From contig DBXT01000015.1 in assembly GCA_002309615.1 (NCBI GenBank), positions 1 to 31,319 on the forward strand: a stretch of 31,319 bases of DNA, given 5' to 3'. A program made the translations under genes and the position numbers. This document shows positions 8,504 through 16,099 of this stretch, piece by piece. How positions within the stretch are numbered: position 1 is the first letter of the stretch; every line of letters begins with the position of its first letter. The DNA comes from Bacteroidales bacterium UBA1205 (GTDB taxonomy: Bacteria > Bacteroidota > Bacteroidia > Bacteroidales > WCHB1-69). Under the pieces are notes generated by a model. That model was not told the DNA's origin, did no database searches, and saw only the letters and a program-made list of their open reading frames with translations.

Positions 8504-8920
8504 ATGGCAGGAATTAACAAAGTAATTTTAGTAGGAAATTTAGGGAGAGATCCTGAAGTAAAAACCACGGAATCAGGAGCAAAATATGCTCGTTTTTCGT
8601 TAGCAACCACCGAATCGTATAAAGATAAAAGTGGAGAAAAGAAAGACCGTACGGAATGGCATAACATTTTATGCTGGAGAGGTTTGGCTGAAATAGCCGA
8701 AAAGTACCTTACCAAAGGCAGCCAAATATATTTGGAAGGTAAAATAAGAACCAGCACATGGGAAGACAACGGTCAAAAAAGAAACAGTGTTGAAATTGTG
8801 GTAGATACTTTTACCATGTTGGGCGGAGCTCGTAAAGAAGGAGTCGTTACACCTCCGGCAGAAAAAGAAACGAAAATAGACGTAGTTCCCGAGCCCGAAG
8901 AAGATGATTTACCATTCTAA
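8504..8920 (+). CDS. ssb: Single-stranded DNA-binding protein
   Basis: SSB coats single-stranded DNA during replication, recombination and repair, and recruits partners through its acidic C-terminal tip. The OB fold runs from about residue 1 to 107, beginning MAGINKVILVGNLGRDPEV and including TEWHNILCW and YLEGKIRTSTW. A short linker leads to the tip EEDDLPF, which keeps the canonical D-D-x-P-F partner-binding pattern. The length of 138 is slightly short for the family because the linker is short. The gene has its own promoter box, and its TAA overlaps the ATG of the DUF2461 gene by one base, so the two are translationally coupled. Confidence 0.96.
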   Translation: MAGINKVILVGNLGRDPEVKTTESGAKYARFSLATTESYKDKSGEKKDRTEWHNILCWRGLAEIAEKYLTKGSQIYLEGKIRTSTWEDNGQKRNSVEIVVDTFTMLGGARKEGVVTPPAEKETKIDVVPEPEEDDLPF

Positions 8921-9591
8921 TGACGGCACAAATTGAAGCTCAAGTATTTGATTTTCTTCAAAATATTGAAGAAAATAACAACCGAGAATGGTTTTTAAAC
9001 CATAAAGATGATTATAATAAAGCGTTCACAAATGTTGAACGCTTTATTAATGAATTAATCGGTGAAATTTCCCGATTTGACGCTTCAGTATCGGGGCAAG
9101 CGGCTAATAAATGTATTTATAGAATATATAGGGATTTACGTTTTTCTCCGGATAAACGACCCTATAAAAATCACATAGGGGCCTATATTGCTATGGGCGG
9201 AAAATCGGCAAACACGGCAGGATATTATGTTCATATACAAAACAACATGTCTATGCTTGCTGCAGGTCTTTGGTGTCCACCGCCTGCTATGTTGAAAAAA
9301 ATACGTGAAGAAATATACTATAATCCGGAAGAATTGCATAACATATTGCATGAAAAGCAGTTTGTGCAACATTGGAACGGTATGGACGAAGGAGATAATT
9401 TAAAGCGGGTGCCGTTGCCGTATCCAAAAGATTTTGAATATGCCTATTTGTTGAAATATAAAAGTTTTTGTACTTTAAAACCTTATTCAAATGCCAAGGT
9501 ATGCGGAATGGATTTTATGCAGAAGTGTGTGGAAAATTTTAAAAGTGCAGTATCTTTGGTAAACTATATGAATTATGTTATACAATTGTAA
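8920..9591 (+). CDS. DUF2461 family protein
   Basis: A 223-residue protein of the TIGR02453/DUF2461 family, whose function is not established. Family marks are FLQNIEENNNREWFLNHKDDY at the N-terminus (in parts), YRIYRDLRFSPDKRPYKNH at about 67-85, and the glycine-rich AGYYVHIQ with AAGLWCPPPAML. No signal peptide or membrane segment is seen, so it is probably cytoplasmic. It starts on the last base of the ssb stop, so its translation is coupled to ssb; this could hint at a DNA-related role but may be incidental. The convergent helix-hairpin-helix gene ends nine bases beyond its stop. Confidence 0.85.
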   Translation: MTAQIEAQVFDFLQNIEENNNREWFLNHKDDYNKAFTNVERFINELIGEISRFDASVSGQAANKCIYRIYRDLRFSPDKRPYKNHIGAYIAMGGKSANTAGYYVHIQNNMSMLAAGLWCPPPAMLKKIREEIYYNPEELHNILHEKQFVQHWNGMDEGDNLKRVPLPYPKDFEYAYLLKYKSFCTLKPYSNAKVCGMDFMQKCVENFKSAVSLVNYMNYVIQL

Positions 9592-9600
9592 TTCATATAT

Positions 9601-10539
9601 TTATATGGTTAGATAGGGTAAAAGTTTGTTATATAGTTCATCATAAAAATGCACGGCTTTTTTGATATCTTGCACAGAAGAAAAATCACCGTGTTTATCA
9701 CGATATATCACCAATGATTTAGCAATAAAATAGTCAATATATGGATGTTTGACCATGGTTTTGATGTCGGCGGTATTAATATTTATCAGGGTAATATCAG
9801 CGGAATCAATATAGAAGAAAATTTTTATTTGTTCATATTTTAAACTATCTATACCATATACTTCTTTTAGTTGTTCTACGGAATAATATCCGCCTAATTT
9901 GTTTCTATAGTTGATAATACGACCGGCAATTTTGGGCCCGATTCCCGGAATTCGTTGCAAGCCGATACTATCTTCTGTATTGATATTTAAGCTGATATCA
10001 TACATTTTGGAGATATTGTTTTTGTTGAAATATTCTTTTGAACGAGTGTCGGAACGAGAGGATGAGGGTTTTATTTGTACATAATTTTTTATTTGCTGAT
10101 ATTCTTGTTCGTTAATGCAGTATATTTTTTTCAAATCTTCGGCTGTATGAATTTTACCGCCTTTGGAAAGGTAGTTGTTAATTTGTTCTGCCTTTTTTTT
10201 ACTGAAACCCATTTTAAGCCAATCGTTGGTTTTCATGGTATCGGGGCAGAAGAGAAAAGGTTTAAGCTGTTGTTGTTGTCGAAAAGAAGGAGTAAGAAAT
10301 TTATTTTTAGCTATAGAATCTTGTAAATATTGCTGGTATGCAAAAAAATTATCTATTTCCACACTTTTATTTTTATCTGCCTTCCATTGTTTGTGCACGG
10401 AGATGTAACTGATGGTGCAGGTGATGGAAATAAGAAGGCATAAAATGATTATCAGCACTATCATTCCTCTGATTTCGGACATGGTGAAATCAAAGGCATC
10501 TTTTAATTTGGTTTTAAAATTGCGGGAAGGTTTAGCCAT
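9601..10539 (-). CDS. Helix-hairpin-helix (ComEA-like) membrane-anchored protein
   Basis: The 312-residue protein has a cytoplasmic N-terminus, one membrane helix at about 25-47 (GMIVLIIILCLLISITCTI), and then at least three helix-hairpin-helix units. The first contains MGFSKKKAEQINNYLSKGGK; the second has the classic IPGIGPKIAGRIINYR; the third is degenerate (MVKHPYIDYFIAKSLVIYR). Each is followed by an F/Y-S-xx-DLKK type turn. Such units bind the DNA backbone non-specifically, and ComEA uses them in DNA uptake. Whether this protein binds extracellular DNA is unknown, and no competence genes are nearby. Its ATG overlaps the ccsA stop by eight bases (ATGGCTAA), so they are coupled. Similar stand-alone proteins are common in Bacteroidetes and lack an assigned role. 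Confidence 0.8.
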   Translation of the reverse strand: MAKPSRNFKTKLKDAFDFTMSEIRGMIVLIIILCLLISITCTISYISVHKQWKADKNKSVEIDNFFAYQQYLQDSIAKNKFLTPSFRQQQQLKPFLFCPDTMKTNDWLKMGFSKKKAEQINNYLSKGGKIHTAEDLKKIYCINEQEYQQIKNYVQIKPSSSRSDTRSKEYFNKNNISKMYDISLNINTEDSIGLQRIPGIGPKIAGRIINYRNKLGGYYSVEQLKEVYGIDSLKYEQIKIFFYIDSADITLININTADIKTMVKHPYIDYFIAKSLVIYRDKHGDFSSVQDIKKAVHFYDELYNKLLPYLTI

Positions 10540-11281
10540 AAATATGCAAACTTTGGGAAGTGTATAAATATTTTGTCCCTATCCAAGTAAATAATAATAT
10601 TGCAAATGCAATGATATTGACTATGCAAAAACTTTCAGGTCGGTTTTGTTTTTTCAGGCAGATGGTATATAGCAAGGCGGAGAGGAGAGCAAAAGTTTCT
10701 TTACTGTCCCAAGACCAAAAATTTCCCCATATATTCTTTGCCCATATACAACCTATAAAAAGTCCGCACAGTAGGCAGAAATACCCGACGTTAAAACAAA
10801 TGTTGAAATAGCGGTGTATATTATTTTGACGGGTGATGATATTAAAAACACTCCATACAAAACATACACCCATTAGTCCGTAAGCAATTAAATAAGCTGT
10901 TACATGCGGAACAAACCACACGCTTTTTAAAGCAGGCGGCAGAGCGTGATCGGTTATTTGGAAAAACAATAAAGTATTGATAATAAAAATAATGCATATT
11001 ATACAACAGCCATAGCATAGCATATTTTGATGAGTATAAGACCAAAGAAAATAGGTCAACAAAGTCATTAAAAAAACAAACCATACCAAGGTATGCCACA
11101 TGGTGACAAAGGGAGGAATTTTAAACTGGCAAGCATAACCGGCTAAGATGGTTAAAGAGAGTAAGCTTGTGAGCAAAAGCAAAACTTTAACCGTTTTGTT
11201 ATGGTGCAAATATAATAAAAGCATACTTAATACCAGCAACACCAGCTGGGCGTATTGTATGAAAGTAGATAGTGTAGTCAT
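10532..11281 (-). CDS. ccsA: Cytochrome c biogenesis protein CcsA-like (haem handling)
   Basis: An integral membrane protein of about 249 residues with seven or eight helices. The haem-handling tryptophan-rich motif reads WGNFWSWDSKETF near residue 185, matching WGxxWxWDxKE of CcsA/CcmC/CcmF. Candidate haem-ligand histidines are in VWFVPHVTAY and in the C-terminal SLHIYG. In system II, CcsA works with CcsB (ResB) to export haem and attach it to apocytochrome c; no ccsB is adjacent here. The frame extends to a GTG at 11314, but that start lies in the hairpin of the mreB terminator, so I prefer the ATG at 11281. The promoter is not obvious. It is coupled to the downstream helix-hairpin-helix gene. 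Confidence 0.85.
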   Translation of the reverse strand: MTTLSTFIQYAQLVLLVLSMLLLYLHHNKTVKVLLLLTSLLSLTILAGYACQFKIPPFVTMWHTLVWFVFLMTLLTYFLWSYTHQNMLCYGCCIICIIFIINTLLFFQITDHALPPALKSVWFVPHVTAYLIAYGLMGVCFVWSVFNIITRQNNIHRYFNICFNVGYFCLLCGLFIGCIWAKNIWGNFWSWDSKETFALLSALLYTICLKKQNRPESFCIVNIIAFAILLFTWIGTKYLYTSQSLHIYG

Positions 11282-11296
11282 AAAGATAAAAAGTAA

Positions 11297-11326
11297 AAAA
11301 ACGCTTTCATTCACGAAAGCGTTTTT
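11297..11326 (-). terminator. Rho-independent terminator of purH-mreB
   Basis: A 12-base-pair stem, AAAAACGCTTTC with GAAAGCGTTTTT, around a six-base loop, followed on the minus strand by a T-rich run. It lies directly after the mreB stop (11333) and 15 bases before the ccsA ATG. The stem is symmetric and could also act on the plus strand. Confidence 0.8.
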
Positions 11327-11332
11327 GTGTTA

Positions 11333-12358
11333 TTATTTTTTAAGAAATGTAAATCCGTAAAAGTTCTTAAGAGCAATAGCGGTACCTCTGGCTACGGCCT
11401 TCAACGGGTCGTCGGCTACATGAACCGGCAGTTTGGTTTTAAGGTTAATACGTTTATCCAAACCTCTCAGCAAGGCGCCACCGCCGGCTAAATAGATACC
11501 GGTTTTGAAAATATCGGCAGATAATTCAGGCGGAGTACGTTCCAATGCGTTCATTATCGCTACCTCTATTTGTGAAATGGAAGCATCCAATGCTACGGCT
11601 ATTTCTTGATGAGATATCATTACCGCTTTAGGAATACCTGTAATAATATCGCTACCTCTCACCTCATACAATGGAGGAATATCATCAATATCGGATAAAG
11701 CGGCACCTACGTTGATTTTTATCAATTCGGCGGTTCTTAATCCTATAGCCAAATTATGTTCTTTTCTCATATAGTCCATGATATCTGCATTGAACTCGTC
11801 ACCGGCTGTTTTAATGGATTTGTTGCTGATAATACCACCCAATGCGATAACGGCTATTTCACTGGTACCACCACCGATATCAACTACCATGTTGCCTGTG
11901 GGTTCCAATACATTAAGTCCTATTCCTATAGCGGCGGCCATAGGCTCGTGCAGTAATCGTATTTCTTTGGCTCCTGCTTGTTCGGCGGAATCTCTAACAG
12001 CTCTTTCTTCCACTTCGGTGATACCGGAAGGAATACATACCACCATTCTTAATGAAGGGGGAAGTAATATTTTTTGTTTTTGATTGAGCATATTCAAAAA
12101 CTCTATTATCATCAATTCGGCTGCTTGAAAATCGGCAATAACGCCATCACGCAACGGGCGAATAACTTTTATATCATCAGGAGCTTTGCCTTCCATAAGC
12201 ATGGCTCTTTCGCCTACGGCTTCCAATTTGCCGGTGTTACGATTAATGGCTACTATTGACGGTTGATCTACAATAACCTTGTCGTTATGGATAATAAGCG
12301 TATTAGCGGTTCCAAGGTCTATTGCTATTTCTTTTGTGAAAAATGAAAACAATCCCAT
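11333..12358 (-). CDS. mreB: Rod shape-determining protein MreB
   Basis: MreB is the bacterial actin that guides elongation-phase peptidoglycan synthesis. The 341 residues include phosphate-1 IAIDLGTANTLI at 12-23, the MNGG-like VVDIGGGTSEIAVI near 160 (phosphate 2), EPMAAAIGIGL, and YLAGGGALLRGLD near 290 (adenosine pocket). The N-terminal FTKEIAIDL lacks a long amphipathic helix. It follows purH by 57 bases on the same strand, an order I recall from other Bacteroidetes. There mreC, mreD, a PBP2 gene and rodA usually come next. Here a strong terminator and ccsA follow instead, so the rest of the elongation cluster is elsewhere or absent. Confidence 0.96.
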   Translation of the reverse strand: MGLFSFFTKEIAIDLGTANTLIIHNDKVIVDQPSIVAINRNTGKLEAVGERAMLMEGKAPDDIKVIRPLRDGVIADFQAAELMIIEFLNMLNQKQKILLPPSLRMVVCIPSGITEVEERAVRDSAEQAGAKEIRLLHEPMAAAIGIGLNVLEPTGNMVVDIGGGTSEIAVIALGGIISNKSIKTAGDEFNADIMDYMRKEHNLAIGLRTAELIKINVGAALSDIDDIPPLYEVRGSDIITGIPKAVMISHQEIAVALDASISQIEVAIMNALERTPPELSADIFKTGIYLAGGGALLRGLDKRINLKTKLPVHVADDPLKAVARGTAIALKNFYGFTFLKK

Positions 12359-12415
12359 ATGTGTTATTTTTTATTAGCGAGTATTTTACGATATTATGTT
12401 TTAAAAAGTTTCGTT

Positions 12416-13996
12416 TTAGTGTTTAAAATGACGTTTTCCGGTAAATACCATAGCAATATTGAATTCGTTGCAAGCTTCTATTACTTCATTGTCGCGTATG
12501 CTTCCTCCGGGTTGAACGATATATTTTATGCCGTATTCATTGCAAGCTTCCACACTATCTTTGAACGGGAAGAAGGCATCGGAAATGAGTACGGATTCGT
12601 GTATAGAGCAATTCTCTTTTAAGTTAAAGCGAGGCACGGTAAGTCTTTGCAAACTATCTATTCTATTAGGCTGACCCATGCCGGCACCTGTGAGCCAATA
12701 AGAGCCGTCATCGGTTTGAGATACTAATGCCATAGCATTACTTTTCAGATATTTACATGCTTGTGTGCCGAATTTTGCCAAGTCCAACTGTTTATCGGAA
12801 AATTTGTTATTGGTAACAGGTGAGAATTCCGTATCTATGCCTTCATCTTCTTCTTGCACCAAAATACCGCCGTTGATGGAACGATAAACTTTTTCTTTTG
12901 TAATTTGCGGTTTGACAGGGGTTACCAAAACACGTAAATTCTTTTTACCGGCCAATATATTTAATGCATCCGAAGTGTAAGAAGGAGCAATAATGATTTC
13001 AATAAATTTTTTTGCAAACCATGAGGCTATTTCGGCTGTGATTTCGCATGTGAAACACACTATGCCGCCATAGGCACTTACGGGGTCTCCGGCCCAAGCC
13101 AGTTCCAAAGCTTTCATAGGACTACCGGCAACGGCTAATCCGCAAGGGTTAAGATGTTTTACAACCGCTACGGCAACCTTGTTTTCTATATGATCTACAG
13201 CATGATAAGCATCACTTGCCGCTTTCCATGCCACATCGGCATCCAAAAGATTGTTATAAGATATTTCTTTGCCTTGCAAACAAGGGGAGTTAGCTAAAGA
13301 AATATCGGTTTTGGTATTGGAAAACGGATAAAAAACAGCTTTTTGATGAGGATTTTCTCCATAACGGAGTTGTTTACCGCGGGTAAGACTTATTTTTTCA
13401 CTTTCGTTATTATCTTGGTTAAAGTAATTGAAAATGGCGGAATCGTAATGAGAAGAGGTGTCAAATGCTTTTCGGGCAAATTCACGCCTTTGTTCCAATG
13501 AAGTTTCATTGCCTTGCGATGAAAGAATTTGAATGAGCTCATCATATTGATGACGGGAACTGACAATGAGTACATCTGCATAATTTTTTGCCGCAGCACG
13601 GATTAATGAAATGCCGCCTATATCTATTTTTTCTATAATAGATTGATTATCATTAGTCTGTTTGACAGTTTGTTCAAAAGGATACAAATCCACTATTACT
13701 AAATCTATGGGAGGAATATTGTATTTCCGGGCCTGATTTAAATCTTCTTCTTCATTCCGGCGATACAATATGCCGCCCATAACGGATGGATGTAATGTTT
13801 TCACCCGCCCCCCGAAAATGGAAGGGTATCCTGTGAGATTTTCTATTGCGGTAACTTCAAATCCTGAATTTTTAAGATATTCATATGTGCCGCCGGTAGA
13901 AAAAATATGAATATCCAGATTTTGTAATAAACGGGCTATGGTATCTATTTTTTCTTTGTTAAAAACGGAAATTAAGGCATTATGTATTTGTTTCAT
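12416..13996 (-). CDS. purH: Bifunctional AICAR transformylase / IMP cyclohydrolase PurH
   Basis: PurH performs the last two steps of IMP synthesis. At 526 residues it is slightly longer than the usual ~510-530 range centre but intact. The N-terminal IMP cyclohydrolase (MGS-like) domain shows STGGTYEYLKNSGF, VTAIENLTGYPSIFGGRVKTLHP and DLVIVDLYPFE. The transformylase domain shows LRYGENPHQKA, the catalytic KHLNPCG, WAGDPVSAYGGIV and SDAFFPFKDSVE. It ends TGKRHFKH, the usual terminus. A -7 box is 61 bases upstream, and further upstream is a hairpin-rich element that could regulate it. It probably heads the transcript purH-mreB. No other purine gene is nearby. Confidence 0.96.
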   Translation of the reverse strand: MKQIHNALISVFNKEKIDTIARLLQNLDIHIFSTGGTYEYLKNSGFEVTAIENLTGYPSIFGGRVKTLHPSVMGGILYRRNEEEDLNQARKYNIPPIDLVIVDLYPFEQTVKQTNDNQSIIEKIDIGGISLIRAAAKNYADVLIVSSRHQYDELIQILSSQGNETSLEQRREFARKAFDTSSHYDSAIFNYFNQDNNESEKISLTRGKQLRYGENPHQKAVFYPFSNTKTDISLANSPCLQGKEISYNNLLDADVAWKAASDAYHAVDHIENKVAVAVVKHLNPCGLAVAGSPMKALELAWAGDPVSAYGGIVCFTCEITAEIASWFAKKFIEIIIAPSYTSDALNILAGKKNLRVLVTPVKPQITKEKVYRSINGGILVQEEDEGIDTEFSPVTNNKFSDKQLDLAKFGTQACKYLKSNAMALVSQTDDGSYWLTGAGMGQPNRIDSLQRLTVPRFNLKENCSIHESVLISDAFFPFKDSVEACNEYGIKYIVQPGGSIRDNEVIEACNEFNIAMVFTGKRHFKH

Positions 13997-14056
13997 ATTA
14001 TATATGAATGGTTAACAATGATTTATAATTTAAATGCTATCAAATGATAGTATTGG

Positions 14057-14064
14057 CAAAAATA
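14057..14064 (-). promoter_or_regulatory. Bacteroidetes -7 box for purH
   Basis: Minus-strand TATTTTTG fits TAnnTTTG and precedes the purH ATG (13996) by 60 bases. The surrounding stretch CAAAAATACACTAA also occurs in front of mnmA (3826-3839). Confidence 0.6.
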
Positions 14065-14165
14065 CACTAATTTTTGAAGACATGTAATATTTAAAAAAAA
14101 TATTTTCAGACTATGTAAAAAAAATGCTGAAAAGTTCAACAAACCGGTTTATGCTTACAAAACCG

Positions 14166-14293
14166 ATATAAAAACATCTCCCTGACTTTTGTCAGGGAGA
14201 TGTGGAGTTTTATCCGTAAAAGTGATTATCAACGTTGATTTTTTGCAAGGCGTATTGATAATCTCCTAAATACAACAAATAAATGCAACTTTA
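14166..14293 (-). ncRNA. Candidate small RNA or purH leader element
   Basis: On the minus strand a weak -7 box (TAAAGTTG, 14293-14286, one mismatch) is followed by a stem formed by GATTATCAA (14224-14232) and TTGATAATC (14255-14263), then by a perfect terminator hairpin at 14202-14175. The transcript would be about 110 bases. GGAGAT at 14267-14262 can also pair with ATCTCC in the terminator arm, so an alternative fold is possible. It could be an independent small RNA or an attenuator, although purH has a closer promoter. I match it to no known RNA family. Confidence 0.35.
14175..14202 (-). terminator. Strong hairpin terminator upstream of purH
   Basis: Perfect 12-base-pair stem CATCTCCCTGAC / GTCAGGGAGATG with a four-base loop. 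On the minus strand it is followed by TTTTTATA, a good terminator tail. On the plus strand the tail is poor. No coding gene on the minus strand ends here, which is what suggests a non-coding transcript. Confidence 0.7.
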
Positions 14294-14371
14294 TCACAAA
14301 GGAGAATAGGATTTTTTTGCGGATAATAAAAAAGTTTTCAACAAACATATTTTCGTATTGTTTTTTTTTTG

Positions 14372-14379
14372 TATATTTG
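14372..14379 (+). promoter_or_regulatory. Bacteroidetes -7 box for the exported-protein trio
   Basis: TATATTTG fits TAnnTTTG. The implied transcript has a leader of about 170 bases before the ATG at 14556, holding a ten-codon frame (ATG at 14390, MVKSRDHWIN) and a small hairpin with arms ATTCATAG and CTATGAAT. Confidence 0.5.
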
Positions 14380-14555
14380 CAACGTGAAAATGGTTAAGTC
14401 AAGAGACCATTGGATAAATTAGTAAGTTCTTGGCTCCAAAAACAAGAAAGGAGTGGATTTTATAGGCTTGATATTCATAGAAAAAAGAAATCGCTATGAA
14501 TGGAGAGTGAAAGAAAGATATCAAAAGATTCCTTCAACTATCAAAAATTATTAAA

Positions 14556-15086
14556 ATGAATAAGTTTAAATTAATAGTCTTATTGACCGTTTCATCAAGC
14601 GTGACAACAATAGGGTGTAAGAAAGATTTACTCCCTCCGCAGGAAAAAACACAAAAAAATATAATAATAGGTGGAAATATTGTTTCAGACGACTTGGATA
14701 TGTCTTATTTACCTTATCAACAATATGTTATAGCAGAATATTTTGGTGAATTAATAGAAATGCTTATCAATATGCTGGATACAATAAATGAGAACGATTA
14801 TTATATTTTACAAGCAGGATATATAAATGATAGTGTATTATTCTATGGATATGTCACACTCTATTCGGAATATTATAATGATAGTATATTTGATGATACT
14901 GAAACAAATCCTTATGTAGATGCTGACACTTTTACCAACGAAAACATGGTTTACGGGCATTTAAGAATTAAAACACGGAATGCAAATAGGTTAGAACGCT
15001 GGGTGAAAAGAAAAACAGATCAAGGATATGTAGTGACCATTTACAAGCGAAATAATGTCTATTATGTAACGGCAACACATAATTAA
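14556..15086 (+). CDS. Hypothetical lipoprotein, member 1 of a tandem trio
   Basis: I recognise no family. The 176-residue product has a lipoprotein signal (Lys-rich start, hydrophobic core, TTIGC with Cys21) followed by KKD, so it should be lipidated and exported. The mature part is acidic and rich in tyrosine and asparagine (DTINENDYY, YSEYYNDS). Its C-terminus, LERWVKRKTDQGYVVTI ending YYVTATHN, matches in pattern the ends of the next two genes (tryptophan, then a Q/G turn, then V-x-I strand and an aromatic strand). That pattern supports common descent despite low identity. It is separated by 22 bases from member 2 and all three face the same way. It lies in an AT-rich pocket between core genes and near an insertion-sequence relic, so it may be acquired. 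Confidence 0.7.
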   Translation: MNKFKLIVLLTVSSSVTTIGCKKDLLPPQEKTQKNIIIGGNIVSDDLDMSYLPYQQYVIAEYFGELIEMLINMLDTINENDYYILQAGYINDSVLFYGYVTLYSEYYNDSIFDDTETNPYVDADTFTNENMVYGHLRIKTRNANRLERWVKRKTDQGYVVTIYKRNNVYYVTATHN

Positions 15087-15108
15087 AAATAATTAAAAAT
15101 AATATATC

Positions 15109-15603
15109 ATGAGAAAGAAAGATTTAATCATTCTATCGTTAATAATAGTAATGAACGGATTATTTGCAAGCGGTAATGCTTGTTTTGTAAGTTCTCCTAC
15201 AAGTATTGTTGTTTTCAAAACGTCAGATATGACAATTAAAATGAATAAAGATACCTTATTAAAGCATGCTTGTTTAAAGAGTGAAAAATGGAAAATGAAT
15301 CATCTTATCGGTGCAATTATGTTAGAGTTTCAAATAAACAAAAAAGAAAAGGGTTACTGGTCGATATATATATTTTCTTCCGATAGTATGTATATGTACT
15401 ATGGAGAATTTGATAAAGATAGTTTATTGAAAAACATAAAAGCAGATGCGAATGAATATATGGATGAACTGATGGTCTCCAATCGTACAAGCTTATCAAC
15501 AATATCTGAATGGATATGGCAACAAACAGAGAAAGGGTATATGGTGACCATGGAAATGAAAAATAAAAGAAAATATATATGTAAAATTTTAAAAAATAAT
15601 TAA
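15109..15603 (+). CDS. Hypothetical exported protein, member 2 of a tandem trio
   Basis: No recognised family. The 164-residue product starts MRKKDLIILSLIIVMNGLFASGNA, a signal peptide with a probable signal peptidase I site near ASGNA and no convincing lipobox, unlike its two neighbours. The middle has short alternating strands (GYWSIYIF, DSMYMYYGEF). The end, ISEWIWQQTEKGYMVTMEM followed by KYICKILKNN, aligns by eye with members 1 and 3. Two further cysteines (in HACLKSE and YICK) could form a disulfide after export, which is inference. Its TAA is followed by a single base and the ATG of member 3, so the two are tightly coupled. Confidence 0.7.
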   Translation: MRKKDLIILSLIIVMNGLFASGNACFVSSPTSIVVFKTSDMTIKMNKDTLLKHACLKSEKWKMNHLIGAIMLEFQINKKEKGYWSIYIFSSDSMYMYYGEFDKDSLLKNIKADANEYMDELMVSNRTSLSTISEWIWQQTEKGYMVTMEMKNKRKYICKILKNN

Positions 15604-15604
15604 A

Positions 15605-16096
15605 ATGAGAAAAATAAAATTTTTTGGAGTCTTTATCTTTATTATTGCAATGATAGGATGTAAAAAAGATATTGAGGAACAAGTCTTAACTAATCCTGAA
15701 AAAATGCACAAATTTAATATAGAACAATATGACGTTGAATTATTATCTATAAACGATTTTCCTTTTGAATATGCTATAAGTGTTTTGTACGAGTCGGATT
15801 TTTATGAATTTATGAATTCTATATTATCAGTGAATCCTGATAGAGGAAGTTTTATTATTAAGTTACAAGAAAATAAAATATATTGTGCTTATTTAAATAC
15901 TGTTTTGGAATCAGAAGGGAATGGAAATATTATAGTGCAATATGGGTTGGTAGAAGATTCTTCTTTTGTTTCCTCTAATTTTGAAGAAATAATGGAGTGG
16001 GCACATACTCAAATAGAGCATGGTAAAATAGTATCTATTGCATATTCACATTCCTCTGGGGTATATTCAGCAGTGTCTTATAGAAGAGATGAATAA
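15605..16096 (+). CDS. Hypothetical lipoprotein, member 3 of a tandem trio
   Basis: No recognised family. The 163-residue product has a lipoprotein signal ending AMIGC (Cys19) followed by KKD, the same residues after the cysteine as in member 1. The mature domain includes YDVELLSINDFPFEYAISVLY, SFIIKLQENKIYCAYLN and, at the end, IMEWAHTQIEHGKIVSIAYS. This repeats the tryptophan, Q-x-x-x-G and V-x-I layout of members 1 and 2. It is the last gene of the set: the next 200 bases hold a decayed transposase fragment on the opposite strand. Probably surface- or periplasm-exposed and anchored by lipid. The function cannot be told from sequence. Confidence 0.7.
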   Translation: MRKIKFFGVFIFIIAMIGCKKDIEEQVLTNPEKMHKFNIEQYDVELLSINDFPFEYAISVLYESDFYEFMNSILSVNPDRGSFIIKLQENKIYCAYLNTVLESEGNGNIIVQYGLVEDSSFVSSNFEEIMEWAHTQIEHGKIVSIAYSHSSGVYSAVSYRRDE

Positions 16097-16099
16097 TTA

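Noticed and set aside
13043..13058. Possible third parS-like site (TTTCGCATGTGAAACA) within purH
   Set aside because: It differs at four positions from the consensus and lacks a symmetric left arm, so it fits chance in coding sequence.
14175..14202. Terminator read as belonging to a plus-strand gene
   Set aside because: No plus-strand gene ends upstream and the plus-strand tail has no T-run, whereas the minus-strand tail is TTTTTATA.
14041..14330. Purine or ZTP riboswitch in front of purH
   Set aside because: The conserved core bases of these classes are not visible; only a terminator and a second stem can be supported.
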